Shown: positions 41,031 to 49,943 of the stretch, one piece after another | Layout: every line of letters starts with the position of its first letter | Position numbering within the stretch: the stretch's first letter is position 1 | Source: Gemmatimonadales bacterium UBA2989 | Lineage (GTDB): Bacteria > Gemmatimonadota > Gemmatimonadetes > Longimicrobiales > Gaopeijiaceae | DNA: 53,656 nt | Assembly (NCBI GenBank): GCA_002346625.1 | Contig: DEAF01000031.1 | Location: forward strand, 1-53,656 | Direction: 5' to 3' | The notes under the pieces: generated by a model | Seen by the model: only the letters and a program-made list of their open reading frames with translations | What the model was told of the DNA's origin: nothing | Database searches by the model: none | Translations under genes and position numbers: made by a program

Positions 41031-42691
41031 TCTCCGGACGTCACCATAGTCTTTATTTCCTCAGGTGATTCCAGGTGATCTCGATGGTTGATGGCGGATT
41101 TTATAAATGAAGAGAACAACGGATGGGGTTTAGTGGGACGGCTTTTTAATTCAGGATGAAATTGACATCCTACGAACCAGGGGTGCTCATGGAGCTCGAT
41201 CATCTCAACAAGATTTTTATCTGGCGAAGTACCCGACATCATGAGCCCATTGCTTTCTAGCAGATCACGGTATTTGTTATTGACTTCGTATCTGTGGCGG
41301 TGTCGTTCATTAATTTTAGTCGTACCATATATTTTTGATGCTTGTGACTTAGGATAGAGTTGCGCTGGATATTGTCCCAGGCGCATGGTTCCACCCTTTG
41401 TGGTAACATTAAGCTGTGAATCCATAAGGCAGATTACAGGATCGCTTGTGCTTTCTGAAAACTCGAGAGAATCGGCATCAGAAAGACCACAAACGTTTCT
41501 GGCGAACTCAATGATAGTGCATTGAAGGCCTAGGCATATCCCAAAAAATGGAAGCTTGTTTTCTCGGGCCCATTCGATAGCCATCAACATTCCTTCTATG
41601 CCGCGTTCTCCAAATCCTCCTGGAATTAAGAGTCCGTTGAAATCATTGAGATTACCTAAGTCTTTAGAAGCATATTTTTCAGATGATATCCATTCGATAT
41701 CAACTTTAGCATGGTTGGCTATGCCTCCATGTATAAGTGCCTGTTGTACAGATTTGTATGCATCTACTAATTCTGTGTATTTCCCTACGACTGCAATACG
41801 TACGATGCCTGAAGATGGCTCCGTGATCCGATCTACGATGGTATTCCATTCACCTAGGTTAGCAGGGGGAGCTGATATCCCAAAAAGTTCCAATACAACA
41901 TCGTCAATCTTTTGTTTCTGTAATGCCAGGGGCACTTCATATATGGTGCTGACATCTGTGGCTTCTATCACGCTTTGTGGTGATACATTTGTGAACAATG
42001 CTATTTTCTTTTTAATATCATCATCCAGAGAGCGATCAGATCGGCATATAAGGATGTCAGGTTGGATCCCAGTCTGCATAAGTTCACGTACAGAGTGTTG
42101 GGTGGGTTTCGTTTTGAGTTCCCCTACAGCACTTATGTATGGTACTAGTGTAAGATGAATGAAGATTGCATTATCGGGACCTTCGTCTTGACGAAATTGC
42201 CTTGTAGCTTCTAAGAATGGAAGGCTTTCTATGTCTCCGACAGTACCTCCGATTTCAGTTATTACCACATCATAGTCATTGCCAGCAATCCTGAGTCTCC
42301 TCTTAATTTCATCTGTAATATGCGGGATTACCTGAACAGTCGAGCCCAGGTATTCCCCTTTCCTTTCCCTGGCTATTACTTCCTGATAAATGCTTCCTGC
42401 TGTTACGTTATTGGCTTGAGATAGAGATTCGTCTATAAATCTCTCGTAATGTCCTAGATCAAGGTCTGTCTCTGCTCCATCGTCAGTTACATATACTTCT
42501 CCGTGTTGGAACGGAGACATCGTACCGGGGTCGACATTGATGTATGGGTCAAATTTTTGGATTGTAACACTGAGTCCACGTTCCTTGAGTATTCTTCCAA
42601 GTGATGCGGCTACGATCCCCTTCCCTAGTGAAGATACAACACCTCCGGTTATGAATATGTACTTGGTTTTTTTATTGTTAGGATTTGTCAT
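41027..42691 (-). CDS. pyrG: CTP synthase
   Basis: Makes CTP from UTP, ATP and glutamine. The 554-residue protein begins with the amidoligase domain (GGVVSSLGKGIVAASLG; DPYINVDPGTM; EVYVTDDGAETDLD) and ends with a class I glutamine amidotransferase domain (GICLGLQC nucleophile, FHPELKSRP). CTP is also the substrate of KdsB, encoded just upstream, so pyrG here fits the KDO-activation cluster. It starts at ATG 42691, nine bases after kdsB. Confidence 0.97.
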   Translation of the reverse strand: MTNPNNKKTKYIFITGGVVSSLGKGIVAASLGRILKERGLSVTIQKFDPYINVDPGTMSPFQHGEVYVTDDGAETDLDLGHYERFIDESLSQANNVTAGSIYQEVIARERKGEYLGSTVQVIPHITDEIKRRLRIAGNDYDVVITEIGGTVGDIESLPFLEATRQFRQDEGPDNAIFIHLTLVPYISAVGELKTKPTQHSVRELMQTGIQPDILICRSDRSLDDDIKKKIALFTNVSPQSVIEATDVSTIYEVPLALQKQKIDDVVLELFGISAPPANLGEWNTIVDRITEPSSGIVRIAVVGKYTELVDAYKSVQQALIHGGIANHAKVDIEWISSEKYASKDLGNLNDFNGLLIPGGFGERGIEGMLMAIEWARENKLPFFGICLGLQCTIIEFARNVCGLSDADSLEFSESTSDPVICLMDSQLNVTTKGGTMRLGQYPAQLYPKSQASKIYGTTKINERHRHRYEVNNKYRDLLESNGLMMSGTSPDKNLVEMIELHEHPWFVGCQFHPELKSRPTKPHPLFSSFIKSAINHRDHLESPEEIKTMVTSGE

Positions 42692-42700
42692 TTTTTTGTT

Positions 42701-43492
42701 TTATAAATCAAGGCTTTCAATTTTAGACAGCTTTTCTTCTATCCGAACTACGTCTGCTGGGGTATCAACTCCTGGGTCAGCCTCGCCCACTACCGCTACG
42801 CCTATACGGAGCCCTGCTTCCAGTGGCCTTAGTTGTTCTAGTTGTTCTAGTTGTTCTAGGGTAGAAGGCGCCATAGCAACCCATCTCTCTAGAGCATCCC
42901 GAGAATAAGCATAGATGCCAATGTGACGTAAGAAGGGCTCTCTTCCCAAATCCTCTGGTCCAGGTTTAGCATCGTGCATATAAGGTATGTATGCTCTAGA
43001 AAAGTAGAGTGCCTTTCCTCCTGCTGCCCTAACTACCTTAACAGTTGAAGGGTTTTTACGATTGTCATTATCTAAGATAGGTGTTGCACAAGTTCCTATT
43101 TCCCAGGATTCATCACGAACCAGAGAAATGGCAGACTCTAGGTGTATTTCGTTCAAGAGAGGTTCATCACCTTGGATGTTCACTATTACTTTGTAGTCCT
43201 GAAAGTTTGGCCGTCTAGCTACTTCTGCAATTCGATCTGTTCCGGAAGGATGTTCTGGGGAGGTCATCTCTACGGGAGCCCCTAAGGTTTTGCATACTTC
43301 CGCGACCTTATCACTGTCAGTAGCTATTACAGCGTGGTCTAAGATCTTCATTGTTTCCACACGTCGCCATACCCACTCAATAAGAGGTTTGCCCAAGAGT
43401 GGATAGAGAGGCTTGTGGGGGAGGCGGGTGGATAGCAGTCGCGCCGGAACAATACCCAGTACGCGATTGCTCAACGGTCCCCTCTGGGACAC
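42701..43492 (-). CDS. kdsB: CMP-KDO synthetase
   Basis: Activates KDO with CTP to CMP-KDO for lipid A core assembly. GIVPARLLSTRLPHKPL, VATDSDKV, MTSPEHPSGTDRIAE, NIQGDEPL and the SRAYIPY segment are the family marks. The start GTG 43492 gives 263 residues, about 12 longer than typical at the N-terminus, so a start a few codons in is possible. Residues near 222-230 hold three EQL repeats from a 9-bp DNA repeat. Confidence 0.95.
   Translation of the reverse strand: MSQRGPLSNRVLGIVPARLLSTRLPHKPLYPLLGKPLIEWVWRRVETMKILDHAVIATDSDKVAEVCKTLGAPVEMTSPEHPSGTDRIAEVARRPNFQDYKVIVNIQGDEPLLNEIHLESAISLVRDESWEIGTCATPILDNDNRKNPSTVKVVRAAGGKALYFSRAYIPYMHDAKPGPEDLGREPFLRHIGIYAYSRDALERWVAMAPSTLEQLEQLEQLRPLEAGLRIGVAVVGEADPGVDTPADVVRIEEKLSKIESLDL
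42833..42859. repeat. Three exact 9-bp tandem repeats in kdsB
   Basis: TTGTTCTAG occurs three times in a row (plus strand), giving Glu-Gln-Leu three times in the protein. Changes in copy number would be in frame. Confidence 0.9.
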
Positions 43493-43603
43493 GAGGCTGG
43501 TCGTAGTACCCCTAATATCACGCCATTTAAACTATCTGTGCCCGGGTAGAGTAGCAACGTCTTATGAAATATAAAATTTTCATTGGCTATAATTAAAATC
43601 AAT

Positions 43604-44179
43604 TTATAGGGCAATAAAATTTTCTAACAATGTTTTGCCATGTTGAGAAAAAAAAGATTCTGGATGAAATTGGACTCCCCATAATGGATGTTCTTGGTGT
43701 CGAATTGCTTGTATCTCCGAATGGTCCTCTTCCTCTTCGCTCCATGCCACGGGTGTGAGTTCTTCGGGTATAGAAGAAGACTCTGTAACGAGTGAGTGGT
43801 AACGGGCAACCATAAAAGGAGAAGGTATGTTTTTAAAAATTCCTTCGCCAGTATGTCGCACTGGGGTTGTTTTTCCATGCATAACTCGATTTGCCAAAAT
43901 AGTCTTTCCGCCAAATGCCTCACACAGTGCCTGATGTCCTAGGCAAACTCCTAACATGGGAATCGACAGGCCCAATGTCCGAAAGAGGTCGATGCTTATT
44001 CCGGCATCTTTTGGGGTACAAGGACCAGGGGATACTACAATTCGCTCAGGAGATAGTCCTACGATCTCTTCCAAGGAGCGCTCATCGTTGCGAATTACGG
44101 TGACGTTTTCTCCAATCTCTCCCAAAAATTGAACCAGATTGAATGTAAAAGAGTCATAATTATCAAGAACGATTAACAC
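43604..44179 (-). CDS. Glutamine amidotransferase of anthranilate/aminodeoxychorismate synthase
   Basis: A 191-residue TrpG/PabA-type subunit that releases ammonia from glutamine for a TrpE or PabB partner. DNYDSFTFNL at the N-terminus, the nucleophile in GVCLGHQAL and QFHPESF near the end are complete. Start is GTG 44179. Neither trpE nor pabB is in the window, so tryptophan and folate roles cannot be told apart; in many genomes one such subunit serves both. It lies alone between nadE and kdsB, with gaps of 73 and 111 bases. Confidence 0.92.
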   Translation of the reverse strand: MLIVLDNYDSFTFNLVQFLGEIGENVTVIRNDERSLEEIVGLSPERIVVSPGPCTPKDAGISIDLFRTLGLSIPMLGVCLGHQALCEAFGGKTILANRVMHGKTTPVRHTGEGIFKNIPSPFMVARYHSLVTESSSIPEELTPVAWSEEEEDHSEIQAIRHQEHPLWGVQFHPESFFSQHGKTLLENFIAL

Positions 44180-44252
44180 TTATTATCATCCGTTTTTGAA
44201 AGTTACAGTATTGTGAAGTTAAAGTTGGTAAAATTTATCGTCAGCTTAAGCT

Positions 44253-46037
44253 CTAGTAATCGACTGGCCGGAGATAAAACTCTCCAATTGCACTAGACGA
44301 GAGCATCGCCACGGTGGGCAACTCTCTTTTCCAATGTGTAGACGAGAGGAGTTTCCATACACGGTCTACGTCATTTTCGGGGAATCCATATTCTTTCAAT
44401 TCGTCTTCGCGGTATCCCTTTAAAAGCCAATGAAGTATGAGGTCTGCCCGAGAATAAGGAATGCCTATTTCGTCTTCATCATGTACGCCTTTGATCAAGT
44501 CAGCGGAAGCAGGTTTGTCTACAATTATTTCAGGTATGCCGAGATGTCTTGCTAGGGCCCATACTTGAGTTTTTAAAAGATCGCCCAAAGGATTAATTGG
44601 GGGAGAATCATCTGCATGCCAAGTATAATAACCAAGTAATCTTTCAGATTTGTTTCCCGTACCGAGAGGTAGTGCTTGTAATTTTGCAGATTGGTCAAAA
44701 AGAATAACTGAACGTAATCGGGCGGCGATATTGCCTCGCCGTAGGGGGGTGGTATCGGGCTCGTATTTATTGATGTATGAGTCCGCTGTTTCCGTAATGT
44801 CTATCGTCCTACTTTTAGCTCCATAAGCTTTAATTACTAGCTCTGCATGGTCTAAGCTCTCTTTGCTAGAGGTGGCATAGGGCATTCGGAATCCTATTAC
44901 ATTCTCTGGCCCTAGTGCTTGTACTGCCAAGCAGAGAGAAACACTAGAGTCAACACCCCCGGAAAGTCCTATGACAACGTTTTTAAATCCCCGACTTCGT
45001 ATCACTTCTTCACGGATAAACTCGACCAGCATTTTTTCTACTAAATGCATATCCAAGTCTAGGACTGACATGTCATCGTATGTGATAGGTGGATGAGGTG
45101 TAGCTCTGGATACATTGATAGTGGATGGCTCGTCCACTATCTCTGCTATGGTCACTTTAGATTTTTGTGATTGGGACAATGATTCCTGAAGATCAGGCAG
45201 TGTTTTTTCGAGGTCTGCTAGTAAGGGGGATTTCGCCCTAGCTCTGTCGATATCTAATAAATCTAAAGATGCTAAAGTGATGCCTTCTTCCAAGATGGGG
45301 CCCCTGGCTAACACTCCTCCGTCGGGTCCCACAGCTAATGATCCTCCAGGGAATAGTTTTCCTCCTTCTGATCCCACCAGTTGGCTTACTAGTACAAATA
45401 TACCGTGTTCGGTGGCAGTTGCTGGTGCCAATGATTCCCAGCGTAAAAGATTGTCTGGCAAACCTTCGTTATTAGGTGTAAGATCTCGAGCAGGAGATGC
45501 ACTAACTGCTATAATGATTTCAGCACCATCTAGAGAGAGGATTGTTGCCGGCAAAGAATGCCACATTTCTTCACATATGAGCATCCCAATTCGTCCTATT
45601 TTTGTATCAAAAGCACTAACATTTCTACCTGGTTCTACGAAACGAGCCTCGTCAAATACGCCATATGTGGGTATGAACATTTTTCTGTGTATATGAGTCG
45701 GCTCAAAACCGTAATTTCCGGGAGTAAAATATCCTACACTATTGTAGAGCTTTCTTTGATGTTTTTCGTAGAAGCCAATTACAACGTCTGGGCTTCCTGG
45801 TAATGGTTCGCCTAATCCTAGGGATACTTCTTCGGCCGATCTTGCCGCCTCGGCTACTCCTCCTTCAAGGAAATAGCCACTTAAAATTGTTTCGGGAAAA
45901 ACTAACAGATCAACTATGTTGGCATGGTTTTTTACAATCTCACGAATATTCGTCAGATTTGCTTCTATAGCTGCTTTTTCGGGCTTTAGTTGTGCTAGGC
46001 CCACGTTAAGTTGGCTTCGCCCGTCCAGTGTTATCAT
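44253..46037 (-). CDS. nadE: Glutamine-dependent NAD+ synthetase
   Basis: Amidates deamido-NAD to NAD+. The 594-residue two-domain protein has an N-terminal nitrilase-like amidase domain (about 1-270; LVFPETILSGY with the glutamate, LICEEMWHS with the cysteine) and a C-terminal ATP-pyrophosphatase domain (about 320-580; LSGGVDSSVSL loop, LGTGNKSERLLGYYTWHADDS split around the loop). All catalytic parts are visible. It starts at ATG 46037, divergent from the protease gene; the 168 bases between must hold both promoters, though I see no clear boxes. Confidence 0.95.
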   Translation of the reverse strand: MITLDGRSQLNVGLAQLKPEKAAIEANLTNIREIVKNHANIVDLLVFPETILSGYFLEGGVAEAARSAEEVSLGLGEPLPGSPDVVIGFYEKHQRKLYNSVGYFTPGNYGFEPTHIHRKMFIPTYGVFDEARFVEPGRNVSAFDTKIGRIGMLICEEMWHSLPATILSLDGAEIIIAVSASPARDLTPNNEGLPDNLLRWESLAPATATEHGIFVLVSQLVGSEGGKLFPGGSLAVGPDGGVLARGPILEEGITLASLDLLDIDRARAKSPLLADLEKTLPDLQESLSQSQKSKVTIAEIVDEPSTINVSRATPHPPITYDDMSVLDLDMHLVEKMLVEFIREEVIRSRGFKNVVIGLSGGVDSSVSLCLAVQALGPENVIGFRMPYATSSKESLDHAELVIKAYGAKSRTIDITETADSYINKYEPDTTPLRRGNIAARLRSVILFDQSAKLQALPLGTGNKSERLLGYYTWHADDSPPINPLGDLLKTQVWALARHLGIPEIIVDKPASADLIKGVHDEDEIGIPYSRADLILHWLLKGYREDELKEYGFPENDVDRVWKLLSSTHWKRELPTVAMLSSSAIGEFYLRPVDY

Positions 46038-46205
46038 TGGCGGTGTCTCCGAGGGCGTCGGCGCAAGAGTAGAGAAATTAACTTAATAAAAATTAAAGCA
46101 TCTAGTGCCAAAGTCGTAGTCCTAATATTTATGAAGGAACAGGAAACTACAAGCAGGGGTTAGAGGGATATCCTGGGTAGTATTCCATCCAACGAAAGAG
46201 TTTTG

Positions 46206-47795
46206 ATGATTAAAATTTTTTTGATGTTTATCTTTTTGGCTCATCCAGTTTCCGGGCAATCACCCGACAACACTGGACCGAGAAGAGATAATCGACAAGG
46301 GCCATCCAAGGAAGCTCAAACGTTCTTGGGCACTTTCCAGACCATCCGAGATCAGTCTCTTCGGGTTATTGGCGATTCTGCTTTGTGGGAATTAGCTGTA
46401 AATGGCCTAATTAAAGAATTGGAAGACCCATATGCTCAAGTTTTTACCCCCGAACAATTTAGTGAATTCCAAGAGGGGAATACTGGAAACTATGCGGGCA
46501 TAGGTGTTCAAATAACAAATCTCAATCAGATGATTACCATCACTGCAGTTTTTCGGGGGACGCCTGCAGAGAGATCAGGATTGCTGGTTGGAGATCTCAT
46601 CATAGGGGTTAACGATAATAACACTGAAGGTTGGACCACCAGGATGGCATCGGATTCTATTCGTGGTGAAATAGGGACACATGTAAAAATCCATATTGCC
46701 AGGAAGGGATTAGCCGTTCCACTTACACCTGCGATAGTTCGTGACAGCGTCCATATTTCACCATTGATATCAGGTATAATGGACTCTGGAATTGGATATA
46801 TAGGTCTAGGTCGAATCTCTCGGGGATCTTCACAAGAAGTCGATTCAGTTTTAAGTGAATTCAAATTCACTCATGGGATAATTATGGATTTAAGAGGTAA
46901 TCCAGGGGGATATCTCGACGAATCGATTATGATCAGCGATCTCTTTTTGAAAAAAGGATCTCGATTAGCAAGTGTAGAAAGCAGGATTCCAGGTGAAAAC
47001 AATCGTGACCAAGATGAAGCTTGGGAGGCTCTTTTGCCGGATAGGATTCCCAACAAGCCGGTAATTGTATTGGTAGATGATTTTTCAGCTTCAGCCTCTG
47101 AGATCATTGCTGGCGCACTTCAAGATCATGACAGAGCCTTGATTATCGGTCGTCCAACATTTGGGAAGGGTGTCTTTCAGAAAATATTTCGACTTAATTC
47201 TGGGAGACATCTGCGTCTTACGACTGGAGAATGGTTTACGCCACTAGGGAGGTCGCTCAATCGTTCTTGGACAAAGCAAGGACTGCCTGCCCGCGAAGAC
47301 CCGGATACCTTCCCTGTATTAACCACTAAATCTGGAAGAAATTTAGTAAGTGGGGGAAGGATTTTCCCGGATTTAAATATTTCTAGCGACACCCTGACTT
47401 TGATCGAACGATCATTTTTATCTCAGGCGGCCAGGGACAGTGTGCCCATTACACTTCGGATTGAAGAATTTGCATTCACACAGGCTGATGCTCTCCGAAG
47501 TGCTGGTGAGCAACCAAATGTCGATCCTGTGCAATTCAGCAGTTTTATCGATAATTTAATTGAAGAAGGAATTGAAGAAAAATATGCTAACAACCAAGAG
47601 ATCTTGGATTACATAAAATGGCGCGTGTCCGCAAGATTAGCTGAACGTATGGGATGGATAGGAAGATCTGTGGAAATCTTATCTCAAAGAGACCTAGTTC
47701 TTGCTGAGGCTGTTAGGATTTTGAATGATTTCCATAATATGCCTGACATTTTTTCAGCTGTTAAATTAATCGCTGATGCAGAGGCAAAGAACTAG
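46206..47795 (+). CDS. S41-family C-terminal processing protease
   Basis: A 529-residue exported serine protease. The signal peptide spans the first 18 or so residues (MIKIFLMFIFLAHPVSG). A PDZ domain sits at about 80-165 (GIGVQITNLNQMITITAVFRGTPAERSG, GLLVGDLIIGV). The S41 core follows with MDLRGNPGGYLDE, FSASASEI (catalytic serine, about 295) and RPTFGKGVF (lysine, about 320). ATG 46206 is preferred to TTG 46203. A C-terminal helical extension of about 110 residues is longer than in many CtpA proteins. Substrates are probably envelope proteins. Stops of this gene and xerD are 18 bases apart. Confidence 0.9.
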   Translation: MIKIFLMFIFLAHPVSGQSPDNTGPRRDNRQGPSKEAQTFLGTFQTIRDQSLRVIGDSALWELAVNGLIKELEDPYAQVFTPEQFSEFQEGNTGNYAGIGVQITNLNQMITITAVFRGTPAERSGLLVGDLIIGVNDNNTEGWTTRMASDSIRGEIGTHVKIHIARKGLAVPLTPAIVRDSVHISPLISGIMDSGIGYIGLGRISRGSSQEVDSVLSEFKFTHGIIMDLRGNPGGYLDESIMISDLFLKKGSRLASVESRIPGENNRDQDEAWEALLPDRIPNKPVIVLVDDFSASASEIIAGALQDHDRALIIGRPTFGKGVFQKIFRLNSGRHLRLTTGEWFTPLGRSLNRSWTKQGLPAREDPDTFPVLTTKSGRNLVSGGRIFPDLNISSDTLTLIERSFLSQAARDSVPITLRIEEFAFTQADALRSAGEQPNVDPVQFSSFIDNLIEEGIEEKYANNQEILDYIKWRVSARLAERMGWIGRSVEILSQRDLVLAEAVRILNDFHNMPDIFSAVKLIADAEAKN

Positions 47796-47813
47796 GGGGC
47801 GTAGATCCTAATT

Positions 47814-48713
47814 TTAGGACCTAGGATGATATTTTTTGTGAACATCCCTTAGGTATTCTCTATCCAGATGAGTATAGATTTGGGTTGTCGATATGTCAGA
47901 ATGACCTAATAATTCTTGGACAGCTACAAGGTCGGCTCCTCCTTCTAAGAGATGTGTCGCAAAAGTATGGCGAAGAGTATGTGGTGAGACTTTCTTATTA
48001 ATGCCTGCAACTTGAGAGGTTTGGTGGACTATGCTCCAGATTGCAGTCCGGGAAAGTCTCCTGCCATTACGATTGAGGAAAACGTATCCTCCGCTTTTTC
48101 CTCGGTCTAGGCTTGCCCTAAGATTTTTTAAATAAAATACCAAAGCTTCTATTGCCGGATCTCCTAAGGGTACGATACGTTCCTTGGACCCCTTCCCTGT
48201 AACGGTACAAATCCCTCCCCCTATATCAAGGTCAGTTAATTTCAGGTTAATTAATTCTGAAACACGTATTCCAGTGGCATATAAAACTTCAAGAATTGTT
48301 TTATCGCGCCAATGGAAAGGTGAATCAATTTCAAGCGCATTTAGGAATCTGTTTACTTCTTGAATGCTAAGAACTGTAGGTAATGGTCTTCCTATCCTGG
48401 GACTCTCAAGTCCTTCTGTGGGATCTTTATCTAAAAGCCCCTCATTCAGAAAGAATTTAAAGTATGTCCTAAGGGATGATTGAGCTCTACGTATTGATGT
48501 GGGCGCTAAGCCTGACTCACTGAGGTGGGACATGTAATCCCTAACATCAGATCTAGTAATGCTTTGAGGTAGATTTTTATTTTTTTGGGAAATGAATCCT
48601 AGAAAACGCAACAACTCTTGATGGTATTCATATATAGTTCGAGGAGAAAGCCCGCGTTCGAAATTGAGGTGGTCCAGGTATTGCTCTACTCGGAAAAGTT
48701 GGGTCGATTCCAA
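47814..48713 (-). CDS. xerD: Tyrosine recombinase XerD-like
   Basis: A 299-residue recombinase for resolving chromosome dimers. The N-terminal SAM-like domain covers about 1-95; the catalytic set is complete: Arg150, Lys174, His245, Arg248, His271, Tyr280, within two positions of E. coli XerD numbering. The start is TTG 48713. XerC is not nearby. Nothing around it looks like an integrated element, and it follows dedA in the fab-ispF strand run, so it is a housekeeping enzyme rather than a phage integrase. Confidence 0.92.
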   Translation of the reverse strand: MESTQLFRVEQYLDHLNFERGLSPRTIYEYHQELLRFLGFISQKNKNLPQSITRSDVRDYMSHLSESGLAPTSIRRAQSSLRTYFKFFLNEGLLDKDPTEGLESPRIGRPLPTVLSIQEVNRFLNALEIDSPFHWRDKTILEVLYATGIRVSELINLKLTDLDIGGGICTVTGKGSKERIVPLGDPAIEALVFYLKNLRASLDRGKSGGYVFLNRNGRRLSRTAIWSIVHQTSQVAGINKKVSPHTLRHTFATHLLEGGADLVAVQELLGHSDISTTQIYTHLDREYLRDVHKKYHPRS

Positions 48714-48749
48714 GTCAGTCTCTCATTGTTGTTTCGTTTGTATTTTATT

Positions 48750-49382
48750 TTACAATTTTTTTTCAGGTAACTCTCTAGAGCTTTCTTTTCTAGATCTAAG
48801 CCACCAGATACTTATAGGTATGAAGACCATAATTGCCACAACAGTAAATGTAAGGTTAGTCCAGGTTTGGATTTGCAGTATGTTTTCTAAGTTGTTACCA
48901 GCGAATGCTCCTGCCCAGACAATGGTCCCATACCAGATTCCAGAAGCGGTAAGTAATGGGAATACTACTAATAGAGGTTTGTGGTGTGATACGCCTGCGA
49001 AAATCGGGACAACTGCCCTTAAGCCAGGGAGGAATCTGGTATAGAATATGGCTAGGGTTCCCCATCTTTGGTAGAATTTTTTGATGGTTTCCATTTGTCT
49101 GGGGTTCATTAAAGAATTACCTAGGCGAGTTTTAAAAAATATTGATCCATAGCGGTATCCTATTACATATGTTGCAAGTGCTGATAGTACGTTGGAGGCC
49201 CAGGTCACTGCGAATACTGTTATTTCGCTCGCTTGTCCTCGAGATGCCAAGAATGCTCCCAAAAGAACGAACATGTCAGCTGGAATAGGTGGTATTATGT
49301 TCTCGAGAGCAGCTCCGACACCAAGAAGAATGTAAATTATGAAAGGTGATGTTTCGCTCAATAGATCTATGATTTGAACCAT
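48750..49382 (-). CDS. DedA-family membrane protein
   Basis: A 210-residue inner-membrane protein with about five helices and a basic tail. ENIIPPIPADMFVLLGAFLA near residue 27 and FYTRFLPGLRAVVPIFAG near residue 115 are the DedA signatures, with the conserved acidic and arginine residues present. Members help recycle undecaprenyl phosphate or other lipids and support envelope integrity. Here it follows ispF, whose pathway makes the isoprenoid precursors of that carrier, which fits but proves nothing. It is the second VTT-domain protein in the window. Confidence 0.9.
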   Translation of the reverse strand: MVQIIDLLSETSPFIIYILLGVGAALENIIPPIPADMFVLLGAFLASRGQASEITVFAVTWASNVLSALATYVIGYRYGSIFFKTRLGNSLMNPRQMETIKKFYQRWGTLAIFYTRFLPGLRAVVPIFAGVSHHKPLLVVFPLLTASGIWYGTIVWAGAFAGNNLENILQIQTWTNLTFTVVAIMVFIPISIWWLRSRKESSRELPEKKL

Positions 49383-49397
49383 TCGATCAAATGACCA

Positions 49398-49907
49398 TTA
49401 TGTAGTTTTTAAATTGTCGATGGTTTCTGTGTCTCCGGAAGGGGTCAAAAGTGCTACAGCATGAACAGCTAAGCCGTGCCCTAACCCGATCCATCCCATA
49501 CCTTCGTTCGTTTTCCCTTTGATAGAGAGTGCATCTAGGGGTATTCTAAGTATTTTTGTGAGTACTAATTTCATGGAATTTGAATATTCTGAAATTTTAG
49601 GCTTTTCACAGATTATAGTGGTGTCCACGTTCGATATTCTATAGTTATTGGCCTCTATAATGGCAACAGCTTGCATAAGCATATCAATAGAGTCGACATC
49701 TTTCCATTCAGGATTATCAGGTGGAAAATGTTGTCCGATGTCACCTTCTGATACAGCACCCAGAAGAGAGTCAATAATGGCGTGGACAAGAGCGTCGCCA
49801 TCGGAATGTCCAGAAAGTCCAGGGTGGTTGGGGATGGTCACGCCACCTAATATTAGTGGGCGAGTATCATCAAAGGGGTGTGAGTCGTATCCAAATCCAA
49901 CTCTCAT
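49398..49907 (-). CDS. ispF: 2-C-methyl-D-erythritol 2,4-cyclodiphosphate synthase
   Basis: An MEP-pathway enzyme making the cyclic diphosphate precursor of isoprenoids. The 169 residues begin RVGFGYDSHPF with the zinc ligands Asp and His, then GHSDGDALVHAIIDSLLGA and GDIGQHFPP, and later the TNEGMGWIGLGHGLA segment. The family usually reads YDVH; YDSH here is a small variant. Transcribed with the fab genes, 36 bases after fabF. Confidence 0.96.
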   Translation of the reverse strand: MRVGFGYDSHPFDDTRPLILGGVTIPNHPGLSGHSDGDALVHAIIDSLLGAVSEGDIGQHFPPDNPEWKDVDSIDMLMQAVAIIEANNYRISNVDTTIICEKPKISEYSNSMKLVLTKILRIPLDALSIKGKTNEGMGWIGLGHGLAVHAVALLTPSGDTETIDNLKTT

Positions 49908-49943
49908 AGTTCTTTACGTCTAATTCCCAAATTCAAAATTTGT

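Noticed and set aside
47806..47819. TCCTA-ATTT-TAGGA hairpin between the protease and xerD as a terminator
   Set aside because: Only five pairs and no immediate T-run; too weak to call.
47814..48713. XerD as a phage or integron integrase
   Set aside because: Catalytic spacing matches housekeeping XerD and no phage genes, att repeats or tRNA lie nearby.
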